Part shown: positions 42,983 through 51,573 of the stretch, in pieces
Layout: every line of letters starts with the position of its first letter
How positions within the stretch are numbered: the stretch's first letter is position 1
Source: Paenibacillus arenilitoris
GTDB taxonomy: Bacteria; Bacillota; Bacilli; Paenibacillales; Paenibacillaceae
NCBI RefSeq assembly: GCF_014705655.1
Contig: NZ_JACXIY010000030.1
Coordinates: 32,587 to 96,586 of the forward strand
DNA: 64,000 nt
Direction: 5' to 3'
Program-made: the position numbers and the translations under genes
The notes under the pieces: model-generated
Seen by the model: the letters and a program-made list of their open reading frames with translations, nothing else
Databases searched by the model: none
Told to the model about the DNA's origin: nothing

Positions 42983-44473
42983 TCAGCGTTCTCCGTCGCC
43001 TTCGCTTAACGATGCGGGGAGCGCTGTTGCTCTTGCCGTCAGCCCTTTGATGAGCGAGTTCACGTCGATGCCCGATACGTTCTTCAGCATCTCCGGCGCC
43101 GTCGCCATCAGCGACGTGACGTAGTTGCTCAGGCGCGCGGCGCCTTCGCCGTTGCCGGTATCGACGACCGTCAGCTTATCGATGCCGCCGATCGGCTCGG
43201 CCACCTTGCCCGCCAGCTCCGGAAGCATCTTCACGATAATGTCGAGGATCGCCGCTTCGCCGAACTTCTCGAACGCTTCGGCCAGCTTCTCCTTCGCCTC
43301 CGCCTCGGCCAAGCCGCGCAGCCGGATGACTTCCGCTTCGGCCGTCCCTTTCGCCCGTTCGGCCTCGGCGACGGCGAGCCCGTCGAGCCGCTTCTGCGCC
43401 GCATGCGCCTTCGCTTCCGCTTCGATCCGGTACTGCAGCGCGTCCGCCTCGCGCAGCTGCTTCGCTTTGTTCGCCTCGGCCGCCTGCTCGACGGCGTAAC
43501 GATCCGCATCGGCCTTCTTCTTCACTTCCGCGTCATACTGCTTCTCGCGCCGCAAAATTTCCTTCCCCTCGAGATCGATTTCCCTTTCCTTCCTCACGAG
43601 CTCGACCTTCATCTGCTCCTCGACGACGCTTTGCTTCGCCCGGGCTTCCTGAATCGAGTAAGCTTGATCGGCTTCCGCCTTCGCCGTATCCTGATCCTTC
43701 TTGAACGAGGCGACCTTCATTTCCTTGTCCCGCTCGGCTTCCGCAATATTCGTATCGCGCAGCAGCTCCGCCTTTTGCCCCGCTTCGGCCGCGTGCGCCT
43801 TCTGGATTCGGGCGTCGCGGATCGCCTCCGCCTCGGCGATTTCGGCATCCCGCTTCACGGCGGCGATTCTCGGCTTGCCGAGCGCGTCCAGATAGCCGTG
43901 CTTATCCCTCAAATCCTTAATCGTGAACGAAACGATTTGGAGCCCCATTTTCTTCAGGTCCTTCGCCGCCACGCCCTGCACCTCTTGCGCGAACTTATCA
44001 CGGTTGCGGTATACCTCCTCGACGGTCATCGTGCCTAGAATCGCCCGCAGATGCCCTTCAAGCACCTCCTGCGCCTCGCCCTTGAGCGCTTCCGTCGGCT
44101 TGCCCAAAAATTGCTCGGCCGCCGTCGCGACGTCCTCGACGGCTCCGCCGATTTTGATGATGGCGACGCCGTCTGCCATAACGGGAACGCCCTGCTCCGT
44201 GTAGACCTCGGGCGTCGATACGTCAAGCTTATGCGAGAGCAAGGAGAGGAACTCGGCTTTCTGGAAGATCGGCAGGATGAACGCGCCTCCTCCCCGTATG
44301 ATTTTGACCTTGCGTCCCGATTCGTCGACGCTTGCGTTGCGGCTCCCCAGGAACGAGCCCGTCACGAGCATCGCTTCATCCGGACTGACCGTACGGTAAC
44401 GGGCCCAGAACGCAAGCCCCAATACGACGATGACGGCTACGACAATCGTTGGAATTAGCAAATAATCCGGCAT
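42983..44473 (-). CDS. floT: Flotillin-like protein FloT
   Basis: A membrane scaffold of functional microdomains, 496 residues. An N-terminal hydrophobic segment (about 4-24) is followed by the SPFH/PHB domain (about 30-210) and a long Glu/Ala/Lys coiled coil (about 215-430) rich in AEAE repeats, then a hydrophobic, small-residue tail. GGGAGGAGATTCTGCT precedes the ATG. It follows yuaF by 26 bases, as in B. subtilis, and should respond to the sigma-W promoter upstream. Confidence 0.93.
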   Translation of the reverse strand: MPDYLLIPTIVVAVIVVLGLAFWARYRTVSPDEAMLVTGSFLGSRNASVDESGRKVKIIRGGGAFILPIFQKAEFLSLLSHKLDVSTPEVYTEQGVPVMADGVAIIKIGGAVEDVATAAEQFLGKPTEALKGEAQEVLEGHLRAILGTMTVEEVYRNRDKFAQEVQGVAAKDLKKMGLQIVSFTIKDLRDKHGYLDALGKPRIAAVKRDAEIAEAEAIRDARIQKAHAAEAGQKAELLRDTNIAEAERDKEMKVASFKKDQDTAKAEADQAYSIQEARAKQSVVEEQMKVELVRKEREIDLEGKEILRREKQYDAEVKKKADADRYAVEQAAEANKAKQLREADALQYRIEAEAKAHAAQKRLDGLAVAEAERAKGTAEAEVIRLRGLAEAEAKEKLAEAFEKFGEAAILDIIVKMLPELAGKVAEPIGGIDKLTVVDTGNGEGAARLSNYVTSLMATAPEMLKNVSGIDVNSLIKGLTARATALPASLSEGDGER

Positions 44474-44499
44474 AGCAGAATCTCCTCCCAGTATAGGAA

Positions 44500-45030
44500 T
44501 TAGTCGAAATGCACTTCGGAAACGTAGAGCGTGCTGTCTTTCACTTCAACGACGACGACCCGGCTTCCGCCGGCGATGTCGACGCCGTCGAAGCTGGCGG
44601 CGATCTGGTTCGTATAACCGGCGCCCACCTTCACCATGACCTCGCCGTACCCGGCGGCCGGTATCGGCACGAGCACTTCCGCGAGCTTGCCGGATAAGGA
44701 ATGGACCGAGAAGGCGATCGACGATTCGCTGTTCTCCATCGGCCTGACGTAGAGAAAAAACACGCCTCCTCCGGCCAGCACCGCGATCAGCAGCGACACA
44801 AACAGGATCGCGCCGGATCCGAGAACGGAATATTTCTCGAGCATGAGCCCCGCCCCGCCGAACGCCGTTATGCCGCCGACGATCGAAACCGGCGATAGCC
44901 AGGAATGGCCTTCGAACGATAAAAAATCGAGCGCCCCATCGAGCAGCTGGCCGATCCAGTCGCCGAATACGACGCTTACGACGGCATAGATGATTCCTCC
45001 GATCAGACAAGCCAAAAATAACGTTTCCAA
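44500..45030 (-). CDS. yuaF: NfeD-like membrane protein YuaF
   Basis: A 176-residue partner of flotillin. Four hydrophobic segments (about 2-24, 48-66, 68-90) precede a C-terminal OB-like NfeD domain (about 105-176, EVLVPIPAAGYGEVMVKVG). The start is TTG at 45030 because AAAGGAGGAGGGAG lies directly before it and the length then matches B. subtilis YuaF; the reading from 45069 has no ribosome site. Confidence 0.88.
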   Translation of the reverse strand: METLFLACLIGGIIYAVVSVVFGDWIGQLLDGALDFLSFEGHSWLSPVSIVGGITAFGGAGLMLEKYSVLGSGAILFVSLLIAVLAGGGVFFLYVRPMENSESSIAFSVHSLSGKLAEVLVPIPAAGYGEVMVKVGAGYTNQIAASFDGVDIAGGSRVVVVEVKDSTLYVSEVHFD

Positions 45031-45082
45031 CTCCCTCCTCCTTTCATAAAATCCATAACCTGCTAACAATCCCTATATTTAT

Positions 45083-45108
45083 TACGTCGAAAATGGCATT
45101 TTGTTTCT
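45083..45108 (-). promoter_or_regulatory. Sigma-W promoter of yuaF-floT
   Basis: Read leftward, AGAAAC (45103-45108) and CGTA (45083-45086) are 16 bases apart, matching the sigma-W consensus TGAAAC-N16-CGTA at nine of ten bases. It is about 55 bases before yuaF, and the same operon belongs to the sigma-W regulon in B. subtilis. Confidence 0.85.
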
Positions 45109-45259
45109 CATATATACAAAGCTTGCAGCATTTTATCGATTCAGCAGGCTTGATTAGATCATAAGGACAAGCCCCGCTCCCACAACCTTTCTTCGCTTCC
45201 GAGCGTCTATCTATTTTGAGCGCGACGGGCGAAAACCTGCTTACTTTGCCGTTTTATGT

Positions 45260-45265
45260 TATAAT
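45260..45265 (+). promoter_or_regulatory. -10 element of the penicillin-binding protein gene
   Basis: A perfect TATAAT lies 31 bases before the start. The best -35 (TGCTTA, 16 bases upstream) is weak. Confidence 0.5.
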
Positions 45266-45296
45266 AAGTCTGCAATTTGGAGGAGGAGACAGCACT

Positions 45297-48200
45297 ATGC
45301 AAGAAGAACGTCAACCAACGCCAATAAAACGAAGCAAATGGCGCACATTCGGACTCGTAACTTTTATTACCGTCAAATGGATGGTTTACTTCGGAATCTT
45401 TATCGGGCTGCTTGCCGGAGGCGCGGTTACCGGCTACGTCGCGGCGCTCGTGAAAGGCGAAGAAGTGCGGCCGCGCACCGTAATCGAAGAGAAGGTCGGC
45501 GAAAACTCGATTACCGGGTACGTTTATTTCAACGACGATTCCTTGGTAGGACAGCTTAGAACGTCTGAAGACCGGACGATCGTTACATATGAGGAGCTGC
45601 CCCCTCAGGTGATCAACGCCGTGCTCGGCATCGAGGACAATAACTTTTTCGAGCATAAGGGCGTCGATATCTACGGGCTCGGACGCGCCGTGAAGCAGAA
45701 GCTGCTGAACGAGGACATCCAGACGGGAGGCAGCACGCTGACCCAGCAGGTGGCCAGACGCGTTTTCCTGAGCTTGGACAAAACCGACAGCCGGAAATTC
45801 AAGGAAATTTTCCTGTCGCTGCGGATGGAACGGTATTTGACGAAGGAAGAAATTTTGACCGCTTACCTGAATAAAGTACCGTTCGGCAACGGCTCGAGCG
45901 GCTACAACTTGTTCGGCATCAAGGCGGCGGCCAAAGGCATCTTCAACATTACCGACCTGAATCAGCTGAACATCGCTCAGTCCGCTTATTTGGCCGGCCT
46001 GCCTCAGCGCCCTTCGGCCTACACCGCGTTTACCGGCAAGGGCGAATTCGATCAAGAGGGGTTCGATCTGGCGATGGGCCGCCAGCGCACCGTCCTGATG
46101 CGCATGCTGGAGACCGGCCGCATTACGCAACAGGAATACGACGAAGCGATGAGCTTCGATATTCGAAAGACGCTCGCTCCGCCGACGGAGAAAGCGTATA
46201 CGACCTATCCGTACCTGATGCTGGAAGCGGAGCGCCAAGCCGCCGAAATCATGATCATGCAGCAGGACCCGACCATTACGAAAGCGGATTTGCGCAAGAA
46301 GGAGAACGCCCCGTTGATCGAGGAGGCTCGCGACCACCTTCTCCGCGGCGGCTACCATGTCTATACGACGATAGACAAAAAAATCTATTCGTTGATGCGC
46401 GAAATCGGCAGCAACGAAGACAATTTCACGCCGTACAGCGAGAAGAAGGGCCTCGAGCAGATCGCCGCGGTCATGCTCGACCATAAGACCGGCGCAATCA
46501 TCGGCATGCTGGAAGGCCGCGACTTTTACGAAGAGCAGCTGAATTACGCGACCCAAATGACAAGGCAGCCGGGATCGACCATGAAGACGCTTGCCGCTTA
46601 TTTGCCGGCGATCGAGAAAGGCATCATCCAACCGGCTAGCATCGTCGACGATGCGCCTATCGTCATGAAGGACGGACAAAAGGGCTTCCACATTCCGATG
46701 AACGTCACGAACAAGTTCGCCGGTCTCGTCACCGCGCGGGATGCGCTCAACCAGTCCTTCAACTTGCCGGCGCTTAAAATTTTCAACGACGAAGTGAAAA
46801 TCGAAAACGCCTGGGAGTTCGTGAAATCGCTCGGCATTACGACGCTGCAGCCCGAGGACTCCTACGCGCAGACCGGCGTCATCGGCGGGCTTCGAATCGG
46901 CGTATCCGTCGAAGAGTTTACGAACGCGTACGGCTCGATTCCGAACAAAGGCGTACTGAGCGACGCCTACATGATTGAGAGGATCACGGACGCGAACGGC
47001 AAAATCGTCTACGAGCACAAGGTCGAGCCGAAGCGCGTATTCACCGAGCAGAGCGCGTTCCTTATGACGGATATGCTTACGACCGTTATTTCGGACCGGA
47101 AAGGCTCGGGCCACAGGCTGACGTCGGAGTTCAAGCATTACGGGGAAGTTCCGATCGCCGGCAAAACGGGCACCACGCAAAGCTATGGCGACGTGTGGTT
47201 CATGGGCTTCTCGCCCGACGTCACCCTCGGCGTATGGGCCGGTTACGAGGAGCAGGTCAATTCCTTGACGACCGATGGAAGAACAAGAGCCCGCAAAATC
47301 TGGGCGCTCATCATGGACCAGGCCATCGAAGCCAAGCCTGAATTGTTCGCAACGGACAAATTCGAGCGGCCGAAAGGCATCGTGAAAGCGACCGTATCCA
47401 GCGCGAGCGGCCTTCTTCCGAGCCAATTGACCAAGGAAGCCGGCATGCTCGTCACCGATTGGTTCAACCAGAAATACATTCCGAAGAAGACGGACGACGC
47501 GCTCGTCAAGATGGCTTATATCAGCTACCAAGGCGTGAACTACGTGCCGAATCCGGCAACGCCGCTTGACTTCATCAAGGAGCAGACCGTCATTAAACGG
47601 AAGAAGCCGCTCGACGCTCTTATGGACGAAATCAAAGCGGCGCAGGCCAAATTGCCGGCTGGCAGCCGAAGACCGCTCTCCGTGTATTTGCCGGCCGATG
47701 CGGATCAAGACGCGCCGTCCAAGCCGGATCCGCGCAAGGATGACGGAGCGGCGCCGCCCGCCCCGGGCAGCGTGAAGCTGCAAGCCGCCGACGGAGGCGT
47801 GCTCGTTCTGACGTTCAGCGACAGCTCCGCAAAGGATGTCGTCGGCTACCGCGTTTACCGATCCGTTAATCAAGGCAATTACGAGAAAGTCGGGGAATCC
47901 ATTATTGCCGGCGAAGACAACAAAGCGAAATTCTATGTCTCAAGCTCGCAATCTTATTCATATTACGTAACGGCGGTTGACGTCGCAGGCAAGGAATCCG
48001 CGCCAAGCCAGCCGGTTGCGTACGGCAATGTTCCGGTCGTTCCTGGGCTGCCTGACGGCGGCGGTTCGGACGGAGAGGGGGCGCCATCGGCTCCGGCGGG
48101 CGTGAAGGCGGAGAACACCGGACTTAGCATCCGGCTGAGCTGGACGCCGAACGCCGAGTCGGAACAGGTGTCGCAGTATCATATCTATTACAGCGCGAAC

Positions 48201-48344
48201 GATGACGGGAGGTACGAACGGGTCGATTCGACCTCGCAGCCGAGTTACGAATACGTCGCTCCTCTCATCAAAGGAGCCTTCTTCATCACTTCGGTGAACG
48301 AGCACGGCGAATCTTCCCCATCCGAAAAAATAACGATCAACTAA
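45297..48344 (+). CDS. Class A penicillin-binding protein with fibronectin type III domains
   Basis: A bifunctional peptidoglycan synthase of 1015 residues. A cytoplasmic basic start and one helix (about 20-45) precede the glycosyltransferase domain (about 85-260: EDNNFFEHKGVD, GGSTLTQQ) and the transpeptidase (about 380-700) with STMK, SFN and KTGTT as the catalytic triads. The tail has a Pro/Asp-rich linker and two FN3-like domains (about 820-1015). GGAGGAGGAGACAGCACT precedes ATG 45297. It is PBP1A/1B-like and longer than B. subtilis PonA by the second FN3 unit. Confidence 0.92.
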   Translation: MQEERQPTPIKRSKWRTFGLVTFITVKWMVYFGIFIGLLAGGAVTGYVAALVKGEEVRPRTVIEEKVGENSITGYVYFNDDSLVGQLRTSEDRTIVTYEELPPQVINAVLGIEDNNFFEHKGVDIYGLGRAVKQKLLNEDIQTGGSTLTQQVARRVFLSLDKTDSRKFKEIFLSLRMERYLTKEEILTAYLNKVPFGNGSSGYNLFGIKAAAKGIFNITDLNQLNIAQSAYLAGLPQRPSAYTAFTGKGEFDQEGFDLAMGRQRTVLMRMLETGRITQQEYDEAMSFDIRKTLAPPTEKAYTTYPYLMLEAERQAAEIMIMQQDPTITKADLRKKENAPLIEEARDHLLRGGYHVYTTIDKKIYSLMREIGSNEDNFTPYSEKKGLEQIAAVMLDHKTGAIIGMLEGRDFYEEQLNYATQMTRQPGSTMKTLAAYLPAIEKGIIQPASIVDDAPIVMKDGQKGFHIPMNVTNKFAGLVTARDALNQSFNLPALKIFNDEVKIENAWEFVKSLGITTLQPEDSYAQTGVIGGLRIGVSVEEFTNAYGSIPNKGVLSDAYMIERITDANGKIVYEHKVEPKRVFTEQSAFLMTDMLTTVISDRKGSGHRLTSEFKHYGEVPIAGKTGTTQSYGDVWFMGFSPDVTLGVWAGYEEQVNSLTTDGRTRARKIWALIMDQAIEAKPELFATDKFERPKGIVKATVSSASGLLPSQLTKEAGMLVTDWFNQKYIPKKTDDALVKMAYISYQGVNYVPNPATPLDFIKEQTVIKRKKPLDALMDEIKAAQAKLPAGSRRPLSVYLPADADQDAPSKPDPRKDDGAAPPAPGSVKLQAADGGVLVLTFSDSSAKDVVGYRVYRSVNQGNYEKVGESIIAGEDNKAKFYVSSSQSYSYYVTAVDVAGKESAPSQPVAYGNVPVVPGLPDGGGSDGEGAPSAPAGVKAENTGLSIRLSWTPNAESEQVSQYHIYYSANDDGRYERVDSTSQPSYEYVAPLIKGAFFITSVNEHGESSPSEKITIN

Positions 48345-48362
48345 TCGAATGGAGCGGTTACG

Positions 48363-48746
48363 ATGGCAAATAAACGTTTGGATCATGTAGGCGTAATGGT
48401 AAAAAATATCGATGCTTCGATCGCCTTCTATACCGAAATTCTCGGCTTCGAGCTCAAAGGGCGCACACCGCATACGAACGGCGTGATCGAACTGGCTTTC
48501 CTCGGCTTCAGCTCCGGCGACGAGACCGAGCTCGAACTCATTCAAGGCTATAACGACAGCCTTCCGGTCGAAGGCAAGGTACATCACTTTGCCATCCTGG
48601 TGTCCGATTTGCAGGCGGAATTCGAGCGGCTGAAGCAGCTTGACGTCACCTTCGTCGATGAAGGCATTACGACGCTGCCGAACGGCTACCGCTACTTCTT
48701 CGTGCAAGGGCCGGACGGAGAGCGCGTAGAATTGTTTCAACGTTAG
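48363..48746 (+). CDS. VOC family (glyoxalase-fold) protein
   Basis: A 127-residue vicinal-oxygen-chelate protein. Two beta-alpha-beta-beta-beta units: LDHVGVMVKNIDASIAFYTE, with a metal His, and VHHFAILVSDLQAEFERL, with the second His. The last Glu is in DGERVELFQ. It is lactoylglutathione-lyase- or methylmalonyl-CoA-epimerase-like. GGAGCGGTTACG precedes the ATG, 18 bases after the PBP gene. The substrate is unknown. Confidence 0.82.
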   Translation: MANKRLDHVGVMVKNIDASIAFYTEILGFELKGRTPHTNGVIELAFLGFSSGDETELELIQGYNDSLPVEGKVHHFAILVSDLQAEFERLKQLDVTFVDEGITTLPNGYRYFFVQGPDGERVELFQR

Positions 48747-48767
48747 ACGTAACCGGGTTTAAACAGA

Positions 48768-48811
48768 GCAAGAGAGGATGTCGCCGCGAACCGGCTGACA
48801 TCCTCTCTTGC
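48768..48811. terminator. Inverted repeat after the VOC gene
   Basis: GCAAGAGAGGATGTC and GACATCCTCTCTTGC are perfect 15-bp arms around 14 bases. A T run follows only after a short gap, so termination is likely but not typical. Confidence 0.65.
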
Positions 48812-48905
48812 GTTAGGTGACTTTTTTATTCGAACCGCTGGTCAAAATCAATTCAGTACCAACACCCAGTCTTCTCCGCGGCCGGATGTAGGAGGAACAA
48901 ATTTC

Positions 48906-48971
48906 ATGCTTTCTTTTCTCTTCTTGGTGCTATCGATTATTTCGACCGCTAATTCCGTATCGATTCCATGA
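48906..48971 (+). CDS. Possible 21-residue hydrophobic peptide (very uncertain)
   Basis: AGGAGG lies ten bases before an ATG that encodes MLSFLFLVLSIISTANSVSI then P and a TGA. The product would be one membrane helix. It lies opposite the downstream region of acsA, where the other strand is also open in the acsA frame after its stop. No family is recognised. Either reading may be chance. Confidence 0.2.
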   Translation: MLSFLFLVLSIISTANSVSIP

Positions 48972-48982
48972 TCGGAACCGTA

Positions 48983-50707
48983 TTAATCTTCGATCGTCGA
49001 CAGGTCGCCCGTAGGCAAATTCAGCTCCCATGCCTTAAGCACCCGGCGCATAATTTTGCCGCTGCGCGTCTTCGGAAGCTTATCCTTGAACTCGATTTCT
49101 CTCGGTGCCGCATGGGCGGACAAGCCGACTTTGACGAATTGCGAAATTTCCTGCTTCAATTCCTCCGACGGGGTGAAGCCTTCGCGAAGCGCGATGAACG
49201 CTTTAATGATCTCGCCGCGCATCGGATCGGGCTTGCCGATGACGCCCGCTTCGGCTACGGCCGGATGCTCGACCAGCTTGCTCTCCACCTCGAACGGACC
49301 TACCCGCTCGCCCGCCGTGTTAATGACGTCGTCGATCCGTCCCTGGAACCAGAAGTAGCCGTCCTCGTCCATGTACGCGGAGTCGCCGGATACGTACCAT
49401 CCCTTCAAGTAGAAATATTCTTCATACTTCGAAGGATTGTTCCAAATTTTGCGCATCATGGACGGCCACGGCGTCCGGATCGCCAAATTACCCATACGGT
49501 AAGGCGGGACCTCGTTACCGCTATCATCGATAATGGCCGCCTTCACGCCCGGCAGCGGCTTGCCCATGGAGCCCGGCTTGATGTCCATGCTCGGATAGTT
49601 GCAAATAAGCTGGCCGCCCGTCTCGGTCATCCACCACGTATCGTGGATTCGCTGGCCGTATACCTTCATTCCCCAACGGACGACTTCCGGATTGAGAGGT
49701 TCCCCGACGCTCAGAACATGGCGCAGGCTCGAAAGGTCGAATTGCTGCGTCACCTCATCCCCCGCGCCCATGAGCATGCGGAACGCGGTCGGCGCGCTGT
49801 ACCATACCGTTACGCCGTATTTCTGGATGACGCCGTACCAGTCGGTCGGACTGAACCGTCCTCCTCTTATGACGTTCGTTGCGCCGTTAAGCCACGGTGC
49901 GAATATGCCGTAAGACGTGCCCGTAACCCAGCCCGGGTCGGCCGTGCACCAGTAAATATCGTCCTCCTTCAAATCGAGGACGACCTGGCCGGTGTACAGA
50001 TGCTGGATCATCGCGTTTTGGACATGATAGACGCCCTTTGGCTTGCCGGTCGAACCGGACGTATAATGCAAAATAAGGCCATCCTCGCGGTCCAGCCATT
50101 CGATATCGGCTTCCTCGGATGCGCGGTCCATCTCGGCCGCGTAATCGACGACGCCTTCGTCCCCCGGCTGCTCTTGGCCGAACACGATGACATGCTTCAG
50201 GTTCGGAAGCTCGTCACGCTTGATCCGCTTATACAGCGCCGGCGTCGTCACGATGGCAACCGCCTCGCTATCCTGGAGCCGGTCCTTGACCGCCGTCTCC
50301 ATGAACGCCTCGAACAACGGCCCGACGACGGCTCCGATCTTCAAGGCGCCAAGGACGCTCACGTACAGCTCCGGCGTTCTCGGCATAAAAATAAAAACCC
50401 GTTCGCCCTTCGCGAGCCCAAGCCCCCGTAAGACGTTCGCGAACCGGTTCGATAGTCGGCTAAGCGTCTCGAACGTGTAAGATTCCTCGCGCTCGTTGTC
50501 GCTGTAGTATAGCGCGGTTTTGCCGCCCTTCCCCCGCTCGATATGGCGATCGATTGCTTCGTAAGCCATATTTAATTTGCCTGTCGCATGCCAGCTGAAC
50601 TGGCTTTCGACCCGGCTCCAGTCGAACGTGGCGGCCGCTTGCTCGTAGTCGGGCAAATTCGGATTGGTCGCGGTCGCCGGAATACGTTCTTGATGTAAGT
50701 TGATCAT
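48983..50707 (-). CDS. acsA: Acetyl-CoA synthetase
   Basis: Activates acetate to acetyl-CoA through acetyl-AMP. The 574 residues contain the AMP-binding loop ILHYTSGSTGKPKG, WWMTETGGQLIC, YVSGDSAYMDEDGY and the C-terminal RSGKIMRR whose Lys is acetylated by AcuA. The divergent acuA and acuC genes support this. The length is as in B. subtilis AcsA. The start ATG is at 50707 in a leader with cre and promoter elements. Confidence 0.94.
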   Translation of the reverse strand: MINLHQERIPATATNPNLPDYEQAAATFDWSRVESQFSWHATGKLNMAYEAIDRHIERGKGGKTALYYSDNEREESYTFETLSRLSNRFANVLRGLGLAKGERVFIFMPRTPELYVSVLGALKIGAVVGPLFEAFMETAVKDRLQDSEAVAIVTTPALYKRIKRDELPNLKHVIVFGQEQPGDEGVVDYAAEMDRASEEADIEWLDREDGLILHYTSGSTGKPKGVYHVQNAMIQHLYTGQVVLDLKEDDIYWCTADPGWVTGTSYGIFAPWLNGATNVIRGGRFSPTDWYGVIQKYGVTVWYSAPTAFRMLMGAGDEVTQQFDLSSLRHVLSVGEPLNPEVVRWGMKVYGQRIHDTWWMTETGGQLICNYPSMDIKPGSMGKPLPGVKAAIIDDSGNEVPPYRMGNLAIRTPWPSMMRKIWNNPSKYEEYFYLKGWYVSGDSAYMDEDGYFWFQGRIDDVINTAGERVGPFEVESKLVEHPAVAEAGVIGKPDPMRGEIIKAFIALREGFTPSEELKQEISQFVKVGLSAHAAPREIEFKDKLPKTRSGKIMRRVLKAWELNLPTGDLSTIED

Positions 50708-50746
50708 ACTATCACTCTCCCATCAAATCTCTCTTTTATCGCACTG

Positions 50747-50760
50747 AGAATACGCTTACA
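50747..50760 (-). promoter_or_regulatory. Candidate cre (CcpA) site in the acsA leader
   Basis: AGAATACGCTTACA matches cre TGWNANCGNTNWCA at all but two fixed positions, with a full right half-site. It lies just downstream of the predicted acsA transcription start, where CcpA would block transcription. Confidence 0.45.
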
Positions 50761-50774
50761 AACCAACACCTCCC

Positions 50775-50780
50775 ATTATA
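50775..50780 (-). promoter_or_regulatory. -10 element of acsA
   Basis: Read leftward, TGCTATAAT is a perfect -10 with TGC extension, about 67 bases before acsA. The -35 is weak (GTCGAA, 16-17 bases upstream). Confidence 0.5.
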
Positions 50781-50807
50781 GCACATCCTTTTTCCGTTCG
50801 ACTACGC

Positions 50808-50836
50808 TTTTCAATTTCGCAAATGTTTGTTATAAA
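50808..50836 (+). promoter_or_regulatory. Promoter of acuA-acuC
   Basis: TTTTCA (50808-50813) and TATAAA (50831-50836) are 17 bases apart, 54 bases before acuA. The polymerase footprint would overlap the divergent acsA promoter. Confidence 0.5.
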
Positions 50837-50890
50837 GAGTAAAAGACGGTACAACTGCTGTACAAATCTAACGGCAAAGGGGATTACGCC

Positions 50891-51526
50891 TTGGAACACC
50901 GAAAGCGTTCGCAGCGGGTACAGCTCGCTTTGGACGCGGGCCGCGAACTTGTAATTGAAGGTCCCGTTCCGCCGGAACGGTTGTCGGGCATGACGATGCA
51001 TGCGGCACTGGACGCTTTCCGAAGACCGCGAGAGCAGCATGAAGCGCTCATTGAAATCGCGGGACTCGAGGAAGGACGGATCATTTTGGCGCGCGAAGGC
51101 GATAAGATCGTCGGTTACGTTACGTTCCACTATCCGGACGAGCTGGAGCGCTGGTCCGAAGGCGGCATGCCCGATCTGATCGAGCTCGGCGCGATCGAAG
51201 TGGCCGATGAATACCGCGGATACGGCATCGGCAAACGGATGATCCAGCTCGCTTTCGCCGAGGGGCAGCTTGAGAACATGATCGTATTCACGACCGAGTA
51301 TTATTGGCATTGGGATCTGGAGGGCACGAAGCTCACGGTCTGGGACTACCGCAAGATGATGGAGAAGCTGATGAAATCCGTCGGGATGGTCTGGTTTGCC
51401 ACCGACGATCCCGAAATTTGCTCGCATCCCGCGAACTGCCTGATGGTGAGAATCGGACAAGAAGTGCCGCTCAGCTCCGTCGAGCAGTTCGATCGTGTTC
51501 GATTTCGCCAGCGTTTTATGTATTAA
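50891..51526 (+). CDS. acuA: AcsA acetyltransferase AcuA
   Basis: A GNAT acetyltransferase of 211 residues that inactivates AcsA by acetylating its catalytic Lys. The GNAT A motif is VADEYRGYGIGKRMIQLA and the second half reads VWDYRKMMEKLMKSVGM. The start is TTG at 50891 with AAAGGGG nine bases upstream. Directly followed by acuC after 47 bases; acuB is missing. Confidence 0.88.
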   Translation: MEHRKRSQRVQLALDAGRELVIEGPVPPERLSGMTMHAALDAFRRPREQHEALIEIAGLEEGRIILAREGDKIVGYVTFHYPDELERWSEGGMPDLIELGAIEVADEYRGYGIGKRMIQLAFAEGQLENMIVFTTEYYWHWDLEGTKLTVWDYRKMMEKLMKSVGMVWFATDDPEICSHPANCLMVRIGQEVPLSSVEQFDRVRFRQRFMY

Positions 51527-51573
51527 GCGGGTTTGCTCCGCAAACGCAAGCTATGTCTTTAAGGAGGATCGTT

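Noticed and set aside
45207..47873. Antisense ORF of 888 codons opposite the penicillin-binding protein gene
   Set aside because: It is Arg/His/Val-rich, has no domain, and mirrors the GC-rich codon pattern of the true PBP gene.
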